A program made the position numbers and the translations under genes. Below the pieces are notes generated by a model. The model saw only the letters and a list, made by a program, of their open reading frames with translations, ran no database searches and was not told the origin of the DNA. From positions 1,114,032 to 1,178,031 of the forward strand of contig NZ_CP043006.1 in the NCBI RefSeq assembly GCF_008086345.1: DNA of 64,000 bases, written 5' to 3'. Origin of the DNA: Chitinophaga sp. XS-30 (lineage in GTDB: Bacteria; Bacteroidota; Bacteroidia; Chitinophagales; Chitinophagaceae). Positions 8,822 to 17,138 of this stretch are shown in pieces (position 1 is the first letter of the stretch; each line of letters begins with the position of its first letter).

Positions 8822-9786
8822 TCAATAATTGAATGGCTGACCGTAGATCACGTTGAGGAGCGTCTGGCCCACGGCCTGCATGGTCCTGCGGTCTATGACG
8901 CTGATGTTGTCTTTCGTGGTATGGTGATGCGGCATGAAATTGCCGTTGGGTTGTGTGGCGATGATGTTCCAGCGTGGGGATCTTTGCGATGGTATTGATG
9001 TAATAGTGGTCGTCTTCCGCGCCGGCGCCATTGTCCTCATACCGGAAAAAGTCCGAGAACCCGCTTTGGTTGCCAACGTCCCAGATCATTTTGGCCTGGG
9101 GGAAAGCGAATTGCCTGGAGTAGCTTTCATAGTAGAAAGCGGAATTCCGTCCGCCCACCATATCCAGCAGCACGCCATAATCCGCCTTGTAGCCGGGGGA
9201 TATGCGGATTTTTGGCCCAGTATTGCGCGCCGAGGCAATAGCTGGCTTCCACCTTGGATTCACCGTAATCTTCCACGTCGGTCAGCAGGATATCGATACC
9301 GGTTTCCGGCCGCTGTGCGTGGAACTGCCGGGCCATTTCCAGCAATACGGCTACACCGCTGGCGCCATCGTCCGCACCATCGAATTTTTTGTTGCCGCCG
9401 CCGGCCTCTTTATCGGCATAAGGCCGGGTATCCCAGTGGGCAAGCAGCAATATGCGGCGTTTGGCGGCCGGATTAAAGGCAGCGATGATGTTGATGCAGG
9501 GGAGTGACCGCTGTTGGGGGGCAATAACGGTGGCGCGTTGTACATACACCGTGTCCGCCAGGCCCTGCAGGCGTCCGGTGAGCCAGGCTGCGCAGGCTTC
9601 CTGTTCCGGGGTCCCGGGGATGCGGGGGCCGAATGCGAGTTGCTGCTCAACATAGGCGTAAGCAGAATCTGCGGAGAAGACAGGGGCTTCCGGAGCGGAT
9701 GGCCCTGTGCCGGTACCGGTATTTTGCCGGTTCCCCTGGTTACAGGCTGCGAACAGGATCACAACCAGCATGATCATCCACCTCAT
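8822..9786 (-). pseudogene. M28-family peptidase / glutaminyl-cyclase-like lipoprotein, two frameshifts
   Basis: Read from the ATG at 9786 (signal MRWMIMLVVILFAAC, lipid Cys 15), the first frame covers the M28 metal-site segments LLLAHWDTRPYADK, FDGADDGASGVAVLLEMA and DVEDYGE. It then fails at a five-C run (plus-strand G run 9195-9199). The next frame holds GYKADYGVLLDMVGG and EDDHYYINTIAKIPTL, then fails near 8967-8979. A third frame completes it (NIIATQPNGNF...TLLNVIYGQ) to the stop at 8822. Removing one base at each site restores a ~320-residue protein. The family includes zinc-dependent aminopeptidases and secreted glutaminyl-peptide cyclotransferases. The start at 9786 avoids overlap with cysS; ATG 9816 is also in frame. 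It is broken as written, but conservation across all three frames argues for very recent damage or sequencing error. Confidence 0.85.
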
Positions 9787-9802
9787 AGCGTAATATGCTG
9801 TT

Positions 9803-11299
9803 TTATTCAATGGCATAACTCACTGTGCCGTCTTTTTCGTCCTTCAACTGTATGCCGATGGATAGCAGCTGGTTACGGATCTTGTCTGAAGTGGCGTAAT
9901 CTTTTTTGCCTTTGGCTTCCTTGCGGATATCGATGAGCAGTTGCAATACGCCGTCCAGCTTGTTATTGTCCTCTGCTTTTTCGGGCCTGAGGCCGAGGAT
10001 ATCGATGAGATAGGTTTGCCAGGTCTGTTTCATGAATGCGAAGGTGCTTTCATTCAGCTCATGCATTTTCACCTGTCCGCTGCGGAGGGAATTGATGACC
10101 GGCGCCATTTCAAAAAGGTTGGCGAGCACTTTGGCGGTGCTGAGGTCATCGTTCATGGCGGCCTCGCAATCGCGGCACCAGGCGGTCACCTGCGTATCCA
10201 GCTCCTCATTAATGGCGGCGCCGTTGCTGACATAGGTGAGTTTTTGCAATACTTCGTAAGCCTGCCAGAGGCGTTGCAGTCCTTTTTCCGCGGCCTGAAG
10301 GGCCTCGTTGGAAAAATCCAGCGTGCTGCGGTAGTGCGTCTGCAGGATGAAAAAACGGATGGTCATCGGGCTGTATGCCTTTTCCAGGAGGGGATGTTCA
10401 CCGGAGAAAAGTTCTGTCAGGCGGATCTGGTTGTTATAACTTTTACCCATCTTCTTGCCGTTGATGGTGATCATGTTGTTATGCACCCAGTAGCGTGCCA
10501 TCATTTCTCCCTGTGCAATTTCGCTCTGGGCAATCTCGCATTCATGATGGGGGAACTGAAGGTCCATGCCACCGCCATGGATATCGAACTGTTTGCCGAG
10601 GTATTTGCTGCTCATGGCGGAGCATTCGATGTGCCATCCGGGGAAGCCGTCGCCCCAGGGGCTTGGCCATCGCATCAGGTGTTCCGGCGGCGCTTTTTTC
10701 CAGAGGGCAAAATCCACTTTGTTCCTTTTCTCATCCTGCCCGTCCAGGTCGCGGGTGGTTTCCAGCTGATCTTCGATCACCCGGCCGCTGAGGATACCGT
10801 AATGATGGGCTTCGGAATATTTCTTCACATCGAAATAAACAGAACCGTTCACTTCGTAGGCGAAACCGGCATCGATGATCTTGCGGATCATTTCTATCTG
10901 CTCCACGATATGGCCCGTGGCGGTTGGCTCGATGCTGGGGGGCAGGGTATTGAACTGCTCCATGGCCCAGTGAAAGAGGTTGGTATATTTCTGTACCAGT
11001 TCCATCGGTTCGAGCTTTTCGAGCAGGGCGCCTTTGGCGATCTTGTCTTCCGCGGCCCGGCCTTCTTCCTCAAAATGTCCCGCATCAGTAATGTTGCGCA
11101 CATAGCGTACTTTATAACCGAGGTGGAGGAGGTAGCGGAACAATACATCAAATGTGATATTGGGCCGGGCATGACCGAGGTGCGATTCCCCCGAAACGGT
11201 GGGACCGCACACGTACATACCAACGTGGCCGGGATATAAAGGAGTAAAGATCTCTTTTTGCCTGCTGAGGGTATTGTGCAGTTTAAGCTGTTCTGACAT
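9803..11299 (-). CDS. cysS: Cysteinyl-tRNA synthetase
   Basis: 498 residues, class I aminoacyl-tRNA synthetase charging tRNA-Cys in the cytosol. It shows the opening '[19 protein letters not shown]' (zinc Cys and HIGH variant HLGH near 40), the second metal segment '[10 protein letters not shown]' with '[10 protein letters not shown]', and a KMSKS variant 'KKMGKS' near 290. The DALR-like anticodon region and C-terminal domain follow ([12 protein letters not shown] near the end). Length is close to the family norm of 460-500. It is the first gene of a leftward set with the M28 peptidase (16-base gap) and alkA. Confidence 0.97.
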   Translation of the reverse strand: MSEQLKLHNTLSRQKEIFTPLYPGHVGMYVCGPTVSGESHLGHARPNITFDVLFRYLLHLGYKVRYVRNITDAGHFEEEGRAAEDKIAKGALLEKLEPMELVQKYTNLFHWAMEQFNTLPPSIEPTATGHIVEQIEMIRKIIDAGFAYEVNGSVYFDVKKYSEAHHYGILSGRVIEDQLETTRDLDGQDEKRNKVDFALWKKAPPEHLMRWPSPWGDGFPGWHIECSAMSSKYLGKQFDIHGGGMDLQFPHHECEIAQSEIAQGEMMARYWVHNNMITINGKKMGKSYNNQIRLTELFSGEHPLLEKAYSPMTIRFFILQTHYRSTLDFSNEALQAAEKGLQRLWQAYEVLQKLTYVSNGAAINEELDTQVTAWCRDCEAAMNDDLSTAKVLANLFEMAPVINSLRSGQVKMHELNESTFAFMKQTWQTYLIDILGLRPEKAEDNNKLDGVLQLLIDIRKEAKGKKDYATSDKIRNQLLSIGIQLKDEKDGTVSYAIE

Positions 11300-11437
11300 A
11301 TCTGTTATTTCGGACCGGCAATTTCGGACTTTCTATGCCGAATTTCGAATTTTTTAAGCAAAAAGCAGCGGGATTTATCAATTACCAGTCATGTTGGTCA
11401 TCCGGACTGTGCTGCGCTGCGCTGTGACAGCAGCGGG

Positions 11438-12568
11438 TCAGGGTTCGGCAGCGGTTTGCCGCAGTGTAAGGTTGGTGATGACCGGATAATGGTCGCTCAG
11501 GTCGGACCGCAGCGTCTGGAAGCCGTTTACCGTAAAACGTTTGTCCGCAAAAATATAGTCTATCCGGAGGGTAGGCGAAAGGCCGGAGAAGGTTCTGCCG
11601 ATGCCGCTTCCTTTCCGCAGGAATGCATCCTGCAGGCTGCCTTTTACCTTGAAATAGGTGTAGGAGGCCGGCGTATCGTTGAAATCCCCGCAGACGATCA
11701 CGGGATGAGGGCTTGTTTTGATGAAATCCGCCACGATATTTGCCTGGCGGCTGCGGCGGGTATAGGCATCGCGCATTTTGTTCATGATACCTTTGGCGGC
11801 TACCAGCCCGGTATCTTCCTGTTTTTTTATTTTTTCGATGGATTGATAATCCTGTGCATTGAAGCGATAGGATTCCAGGTGCATGTTCACAATGCGGATG
11901 GTGTCTTTACCGCGGACGATATCGGCATAAATGAGGCTTTCGCCCATCGGGCCGGGGGACATCTTTACCTTGTCCGACCGGATGACCGGATACCGGGAGA
12001 AGATGATAGAACCCCAGTGCTGGCTTCCCTGCCGGTTAAAATCGCTGGAAAAGAAGCGGTAGGGCAAATTCATTTCTGCGGAGATATCTTCCCTGTTGTT
12101 GAAGTCGTCCTGCTTTTCGCTGGTGTAGAAATCCTGCAGGCACAGGATATCCGGCTTTTGTGCCTTGATAAGCCGGAACATGGCATCACGGGTGGGCCTG
12201 CTGTTCTTCTTTGTATAGAGGCCAAACAACGCAACGTTATAGCTCATTACGCTGATGCTGTTCTTCGGTTTATCGTTCGTATCCCATGACGAAGGCCAGC
12301 GAACGGCAATAAAAGCGGAAACGGATTTCCAGCCGATCACCAGTGCCATCAGGGGAAGCAGTGCGTATTTTGGATGGAATATCAGCCAGAAGATGAGGAA
12401 AAGCACGAGGATAACAAGCATGAAAGGGAAGCCCAGCGTCAGGAAACTGATCGGCCAGAACCTCACCGGCGAAATAAAAGGCGCCAGGCAGGCCAGGAGG
12501 AAAAACAGAACAGTTACCACGTTCACGATCAGGAAAAATCCCTTTGTAAAAAGCCGTAAAAATTTCAA
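11438..12568 (-). CDS. Membrane-anchored endonuclease/exonuclease/phosphatase (EEP) family protein, copy 1
   Basis: 376 residues with three hydrophobic helices in the first ~95 residues and then an EEP domain. Catalytic-type motifs are MSYNVALFG (Asn), KPDILCLQDF (Gln/Asp where the classic Glu sits), VIVCGDFNDTP (metal Asp and Asn), LRIDYIF and LSDHYPVI (catalytic Asp-His pair). The replacement of the classic LQE by LQD is conservative. EEP members cleave DNA, RNA or phosphoesters; with this topology the domain is probably on the periplasmic face, but the substrate is unknown. It is a tandem paralogue of the gene at 12683-13771, 114 bases away on the same strand, and ends the rlmD-rhomboid-EEP cluster. 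Confidence 0.88.
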   Translation of the reverse strand: MKFLRLFTKGFFLIVNVVTVLFFLLACLAPFISPVRFWPISFLTLGFPFMLVILVLFLIFWLIFHPKYALLPLMALVIGWKSVSAFIAVRWPSSWDTNDKPKNSISVMSYNVALFGLYTKKNSRPTRDAMFRLIKAQKPDILCLQDFYTSEKQDDFNNREDISAEMNLPYRFFSSDFNRQGSQHWGSIIFSRYPVIRSDKVKMSPGPMGESLIYADIVRGKDTIRIVNMHLESYRFNAQDYQSIEKIKKQEDTGLVAAKGIMNKMRDAYTRRSRQANIVADFIKTSPHPVIVCGDFNDTPASYTYFKVKGSLQDAFLRKGSGIGRTFSGLSPTLRIDYIFADKRFTVNGFQTLRSDLSDHYPVITNLTLRQTAAEP

Positions 12569-12682
12569 AAGGCGAATCGTTTGTCCGCCATAAATTTAAC
12601 GCATTAGCAAACAACACGTTAATAATTTTGTAAGCGGATAACCCGGTTGCGGAAGAAAGCGCTGGCGGGAGTGCCGGCGTGA

Positions 12683-13771
12683 TCATTTCGGGAGGGACAA
12701 TCTTGCCATGATCGGAAAGTGCTCAAATTCCTTTCGCCGCAATATGGAAAAGTCTTCGACGGCGAACCGTTTATCCGGAAGGATATAATCTATCCGAAGG
12801 GTGGGCGATAGTGCCGAGAACGTCCGCCCGAAACCTGAGCCGCGTTGCAGGAAGGCATCCTGCAAGCCACCGCGGATAGTGGTGTAAGTGTACGAAAGCG
12901 GGATATCGTTGAAATCACCCAGTACGATCAGCGGGTGCCTGCTCTTCGTTATTTCCCGTCGCATGAACTCCGCCTGGCTGGACCGCAGGCCGAAAGAGCG
13001 CCGCATTTTACCGAGCAGGCCTCTTACCTTATGTTTATCCGGAGCGGTGACGGTTCCGTAATCCTCTGCATCCAGCTGATAACTGGCGAGATGCGCGGAG
13101 ATAATGCGGACGGTATCGCCGTGTATGAGCAGGTTGGCTGTCAACAGATTCTCGGCTGTTGGCCCGCCGCCGAGGTCCGCCATGGCGGAATCTATGATCG
13201 GGAACCTGGAAAAGAGCACGGTGCCGTAGTGCCAGGTATCCCAATGCGTACGGTGTTCCACAAAATAGTAATAAGGATAGCGGAGCTTCGTACGGATGCT
13301 GTCCAGGTTATTGGTCTTATCCGGATGATCATTGGTATAGAACTCCTGCAGGCAGAGGATATCCGGGTCAGCTTCTGCTATTTCCCCGTTTATGCGCAGG
13401 CGTATATTTTCGATGTTCTTGTAATCCTTCAGCCCCATGCTGCTGCAGTTAAAGGTCATCACGGTAAAAGAGCCGTCCGAAGCGCTGCTACTGCTGAAAA
13501 GATGAAAGCCCCAGGTGACTGCCATGGCCGGTACTGTCAGCAATATTCCTCCGGCGGAAAACAGCCAGTACCTTCGCCGGTACAGTACCCATATAACAAT
13601 AAAGATGGCGCAGGCGATCCACAGAAAAGGGAATGCAAGACCGGCGAATCCGGCTATCCAGAAAGCTGCGGGGTTCAGGAAGCGAAAATAAGCGGAGCAG
13701 AGCAGGCCAATAACCAGGAGAACGTTGGTCCAAAGCAACAAACGCCGGACAATTACAGGGATATATTTCAC
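12683..13771 (-). CDS. Membrane-anchored EEP family protein, copy 2
   Basis: 362 residues with the same plan as its downstream neighbour: about three N-terminal membrane helices (residues ~8-95), then an EEP phosphoesterase domain with MTFNCSSMG, PDILCLQEF (catalytic Glu kept), LIVLGDFNDIP, LRIDYI and FEHFPIM. In the last motif the Asp of the usual SDHYP is replaced, reading EFEHFP, so the catalytic His is kept but its Asp partner is not. The two copies share long stretches, such as the region around QDAFLRKGSGIGRTFSGLSPTLR in copy 1, and clearly arose by tandem duplication. It starts 47 bases after the rhomboid-like gene. Function is unknown beyond the fold. Confidence 0.87.
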   Translation of the reverse strand: MKYIPVIVRRLLLWTNVLLVIGLLCSAYFRFLNPAAFWIAGFAGLAFPFLWIACAIFIVIWVLYRRRYWLFSAGGILLTVPAMAVTWGFHLFSSSSASDGSFTVMTFNCSSMGLKDYKNIENIRLRINGEIAEADPDILCLQEFYTNDHPDKTNNLDSIRTKLRYPYYYFVEHRTHWDTWHYGTVLFSRFPIIDSAMADLGGGPTAENLLTANLLIHGDTVRIISAHLASYQLDAEDYGTVTAPDKHKVRGLLGKMRRSFGLRSSQAEFMRREITKSRHPLIVLGDFNDIPLSYTYTTIRGGLQDAFLQRGSGFGRTFSALSPTLRIDYILPDKRFAVEDFSILRRKEFEHFPIMARLSLPK

Positions 13772-13818
13772 GACCGGGGATAATTAATCTCCTGAAAAAT
13801 AATAAAACTATATGGAAA

Positions 13819-14778
13819 TCAAAATTCCCCGCTTTTTTCCTTGCTGGCGCGAAGCAGGGTTTCTTTTTCTTCAGCGGTAAGGCTCTGCATTCCCGCTTCG
13901 TTGATCTTGTCCAGAATCTCATTCACTTTCTGCTCGCTTACCGTAGGCCCTCCGACCTTGATGAACGGCGCTGGCGATGTGCCGGCACGAAAAGCGGTGC
14001 TGGTGCCGGCGGACTCGTTTTTTCCTGCTTCTTTACCGGATTTGGGATGGAACACATGGGAAATATGGAAAAAGAGGTTGTTGATGCCATTTCCCCAGTT
14101 ACGGCCTTTTTTGAAGCTGGCCATGAACAGGTAACCCATGAGAGCGCCGCCGGCCAGGAAAAACAGGTAAGCGTAGCTTGCGCCACTGCTGAAAACGGCT
14201 ACTGCATTCAGTGCAAGATAGATGAGCGTGATCACCCAAACCGGCAGGCCGCCTTTCACCAGGAGGGGGAATACGCGGTTATTGGGGGCCAGTACGGTAA
14301 CGCCAACCGCGAGGGCCATTACGCCGGCCCCTGCGCCCATGATGCCGTTGCCGGCGGCAAGGGACTGCAGTGCGGGAACGAGGTTCATCCCGGCGAGATA
14401 ACAGGCAAATCCGGTGAGGCTGCCGAAGATATATAGGGGGACAACAAGCCGGTGGCCGGAAATATTCTGCAGGAGGCTGCCGAAGCAGAACAGCCATATA
14501 CCGCTGCTGAAAATATCCCAGAACTGCAGGTGCGCAAATGGCGCCGTGATGAGCGTCCAGGGTTTTTGCAGCAATAACATGGGATCTGCCGGAACGCGGG
14601 TATTGCCCAGGATGTCCCGGTTAAAGGCCGGCACACCATAATCCTCCATCTGATAGATGATCTTGATGAAATACAGCAGGATATAAACGGTGATATTCAG
14701 GACCAGCAACTGAGTCACCATATTCTTCTCTTCCCCGAGGGACAGCCGGGGCAGCCGCTCTTTTTCCGCTACGTGCAT
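13819..14778 (-). CDS. Rhomboid-family membrane protein lacking the catalytic Ser and His (pseudoprotease)
   Basis: 319 residues with six or so hydrophobic segments in the first ~220 residues and a soluble tail (from ~230) ending in a short helical motif (SEQKVNEILDKINEAG... EEKETLLRASK) found after rhomboid domains in Bacteroidota. Where active rhomboids have GxSG, this one reads GIMGAGAGVM (~146-150), with no Ser. The helix that should carry the catalytic His reads FLAGGALMGYLF (~205) instead of HLGG. The adjacent upstream gene has both residues. The protein is therefore likely an inactive rhomboid, perhaps a binding partner or regulator of its neighbour. It lies 40 bases downstream of that neighbour. 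Confidence 0.9.
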   Translation of the reverse strand: MHVAEKERLPRLSLGEEKNMVTQLLVLNITVYILLYFIKIIYQMEDYGVPAFNRDILGNTRVPADPMLLLQKPWTLITAPFAHLQFWDIFSSGIWLFCFGSLLQNISGHRLVVPLYIFGSLTGFACYLAGMNLVPALQSLAAGNGIMGAGAGVMALAVGVTVLAPNNRVFPLLVKGGLPVWVITLIYLALNAVAVFSSGASYAYLFFLAGGALMGYLFMASFKKGRNWGNGINNLFFHISHVFHPKSGKEAGKNESAGTSTAFRAGTSPAPFIKVGGPTVSEQKVNEILDKINEAGMQSLTAEEKETLLRASKEKSGEF

Positions 14779-14818
14779 GGCTCAATGGTTTGTATGACAA
14801 AATTAGGCATTTTTGCCC

Positions 14819-15646
14819 TCAATAGAACGTTCGCCGGTTGCGTTTGTTCCATATCTTCAGCAGTATATAAGCAAATAGTACGCCACCCAGATGCGCAAAA
14901 TGCGCAACATTGTCGCCGGCGGAATTGCGGAAGCCCAGGAACAGTTCCATGAGGATGTAAAAGCCCACAAAATATTTTGCCTTGATGGGGAAAGGGAAGG
15001 GAATAATGAAAAGCGTACTGTTGGGGAAAAGGTAGCCGAAAGCGAACAACACGCCGAAAACCGCGCCTGAAGCCCCTACAGTAGCCGTATCCCGGTAGCT
15101 TTCCAGGTATCCGGCCAGGTAAGTCTTGCCCAGCTGGATCATTTTCGGGCTTTCGGCGGGCCCGGCGCTCCAGGCATCATAGAGGCCATCGAGCGCGGGA
15201 ATCTGGTATTTTTGCTGGAAAGCGGCGAAAGTATCAAACGAGGGGTTGGCGAAAAATGCGCCCACGTAGTTCGATAGCTGGACGTTGTCGTATGTCAGCA
15301 CCAGCATATGGCAGAATGCGGCGCCCAGGCCGCAGATCATATAAAAGATCAGGAAGCGTTTCGGCCCCCAGACGTTCTCCAGCGTACTGCCGAACATCCA
15401 GAGCGCAAACATATTGGAGAACAGGTGGAAGAAAGATCCGGGATCATGCATGAACAGATGGGTAATGAACTGATGCGGCATGAACAGGTCCGAACCCCAG
15501 TAATGCAGGGCAAAGAGGGTGGACATATTGTAACCGTACATATTACCCAGGGTGACCTGCGCCAGGTACACCAATCCGTTAATGATCAACAGGTTCTTGA
15601 TTACCAGGGGCAACATCTGGAATCTGCCGGGTCTAAACTCACTCAT
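14819..15646 (-). CDS. Rhomboid-family intramembrane serine protease
   Basis: 275 residues with six predicted membrane helices. The loop-1 region and the helix 'FFHLFSNMFALWMFG' are typical. The catalytic motif GASGAVFGVLF (Ser near 192) and the catalytic His in HFAHLGGVLFAY (near 252) are both present. Rhomboids cut single-pass membrane proteins within the bilayer; the substrate here is unknown. An unusual insertion between helices 3 and 4 (about residues 125-180) carries charged and aromatic residues. It is followed after 40 bases by the Ser/His-less rhomboid, which suggests a paired active/inactive unit. It starts 40 bases after the rlmD stop. Confidence 0.93.
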   Translation of the reverse strand: MSEFRPGRFQMLPLVIKNLLIINGLVYLAQVTLGNMYGYNMSTLFALHYWGSDLFMPHQFITHLFMHDPGSFFHLFSNMFALWMFGSTLENVWGPKRFLIFYMICGLGAAFCHMLVLTYDNVQLSNYVGAFFANPSFDTFAAFQQKYQIPALDGLYDAWSAGPAESPKMIQLGKTYLAGYLESYRDTATVGASGAVFGVLFAFGYLFPNSTLFIIPFPFPIKAKYFVGFYILMELFLGFRNSAGDNVAHFAHLGGVLFAYILLKIWNKRNRRTFY

Positions 15647-15686
15647 TTGCGTATATACTTAATCGTTAGTGATCCGTTTTCCTTTT

Positions 15687-17096
15687 TTAGTATCTCCGTT
15701 GCAACAGCACTACATTTTCTATGTGGTGGGTATGCGGGAACATATCTACCGGCTGTATTTTTTCGATCGTGTATTTTTCGTTCAGCAATGCCAGGTCCCT
15801 GGCCTGCGTTGCAGGGTTGCAGCTGACGTACACGATCCGCGGTGCGGCCACTTCCAGCAGTTTGGCTGTCAGTTTTTCGTGCATGCCGGCCCTGGGCGGG
15901 TCTGTAATGATCACGTCCGGAGCGCCGTGCGCGGCAAAGAATGCATCATCACAAATATCGGTCACATCCCCTGCAAAAAACGTAGCGTTATCCACGGCAT
16001 TGGCGGACGCATTCTCCCTGGCATCGTCAATAGCCTCGCTGATCAGTTCTATACCGATCACCTTTTTTGCCTGCCGGGATACGAAAATGCCGATGCTGCC
16101 TGTACCGCAGTAAAGGTCATACACTACCTCAGCGCCGGTGAGCCCGGCAAAATCACGGGTAACCTTGTACAGCGCCTCCCCCTGGTAAGTGTTTGTCTGG
16201 AAGAACGATTTCGGGCCAATCTTGAAAGTAAAGTCTTCCAGCTTTTCCGTTACATACCCTTTGCCCGAGTACACTTTTGGCTCCAGGTCAAATATACTAT
16301 CATTCTTTTTGGGATTGACGGTGTACAGCAATGTTGTGATCTCCGGAACGGTAGCCAGCAGATGATCCAGCAACGCTGTCCGCTCTGCTTCCAGTTCGTG
16401 GTGGATCACAAGGTTTACCATCACCTCGCCGGTGGTGCAGATACGCAGCACCAGGTTGCGCAACCAGCCTTCCTGGCGGCGGATGTCGTAGAAGGGGAGG
16501 TGATGCTGTTCCGCCCAGTCCCGTACGGTATTCTTGATAAGATTGGCGGGCTCTTCCTGCAGATGGCAGGTCTGTATGTCCAGCACTTTGTCAAATAGCC
16601 TGGGTATGTGAAACCCCAATGCGTTGCGTTTGGGCCACTCCTCTCCGGCCGCCCTGATCTCTTCGTCCGTCAGATAGGCTTTATTGGAGAAGGTGAACTC
16701 CAGTTTATTGCGGTAACGGCGTGTTTTGGATGCGCCGAGGATGGGGGAGATGGCGGGGAATTCCAGGTGCCCGATACGCTGCAGATTGTCTTCCACCTGC
16801 TGCTGTTTGTATTCCATCTGCTTTTCATACGGCAGCATCTGCCATTTGCAGCCACCGCAAAGACCAAAATGATCGCAGAACGGAGTGGTCCGTTCCGGAG
16901 AAAAGGTGTGCACCTGCGTTGCTTTTCCCTCCGCCCAGTCTTTTTTATTCTTGCTGAGCCTTACATCCACCACATCTCCCGGCACCACGCCACCTTCAAT
17001 AAAGATCACTTTACCGTCTACCCGTGCTAATGCCTTTCCTTCGGCAGCATAGCCTGTTACGGGAACTTTTTCCAGAACTACGTTTTTTTTCCTCAC
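15687..17096 (-). CDS. rlmD: 23S rRNA (uracil-5-)-methyltransferase, RumA/RlmD family
   Basis: About 469 residues from the GTG at 17096; the in-frame ATG at 17144 lies upstream of the promoter box and would add a poor 16-residue lead. An N-terminal TRAM domain is followed by iron-sulfur cysteines (CDHFGLCGGCKWQ), the SAM-binding motif (VVYDLYCGTGSIGIF), DPPRAG, and the catalytic VSCNPATQARD. It methylates a uridine in 23S rRNA (U1939-type) using SAM. A perfect -7 box on the minus strand ends only a few bases before the GTG, so the mRNA may be leaderless. It is the first gene of the leftward rhomboid/EEP cluster and is divergent from the TlpA-like gene. Confidence 0.93.
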   Translation of the reverse strand: MRKKNVVLEKVPVTGYAAEGKALARVDGKVIFIEGGVVPGDVVDVRLSKNKKDWAEGKATQVHTFSPERTTPFCDHFGLCGGCKWQMLPYEKQMEYKQQQVEDNLQRIGHLEFPAISPILGASKTRRYRNKLEFTFSNKAYLTDEEIRAAGEEWPKRNALGFHIPRLFDKVLDIQTCHLQEEPANLIKNTVRDWAEQHHLPFYDIRRQEGWLRNLVLRICTTGEVMVNLVIHHELEAERTALLDHLLATVPEITTLLYTVNPKKNDSIFDLEPKVYSGKGYVTEKLEDFTFKIGPKSFFQTNTYQGEALYKVTRDFAGLTGAEVVYDLYCGTGSIGIFVSRQAKKVIGIELISEAIDDARENASANAVDNATFFAGDVTDICDDAFFAAHGAPDVIITDPPRAGMHEKLTAKLLEVAAPRIVYVSCNPATQARDLALLNEKYTIEKIQPVDMFPHTHHIENVVLLQRRY

Positions 17097-17101
17097 GGGT
17101 G

Positions 17102-17109
17102 CAAAGGTA
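17102..17109 (-). promoter_or_regulatory. Bacteroidetes -7 box for rlmD
   Basis: On the minus strand this reads TACCTTTG, a perfect match to TAnnTTTG. Transcription starting some 6-7 bases downstream would begin at about the GTG at 17096, which implies a leaderless or nearly leaderless message. No clear -33 TTG was found at the usual spacing. Confidence 0.55.
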
Positions 17110-17122
17110 GGATGGTTTTCCT

Positions 17123-17130
17123 TACTTTTA
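17123..17130 (+). promoter_or_regulatory. Possible -7 box for the TlpA-like gene
   Basis: TACTTTTA matches TAnnTTTG at 7 of 8 positions and lies 8 bases before the ATG at 17139, so the 5' leader would be very short. It sits back to back with the rlmD box in a 42-base divergent spacer. Confidence 0.35.
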
Positions 17131-17138
17131 TTGCACCT

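Noticed and set aside
5862..9199. Programmed -1/+1 ribosomal frameshifting
   Set aside because: No slippery heptamer with downstream pseudoknot is apparent, two unrelated genes are affected, and one-base removal in G runs explains all three sites more simply.
9941..11239. Long antisense frame (432 codons) opposite cysS
   Set aside because: cysS is complete with all synthetase motifs; the antisense frame has none.
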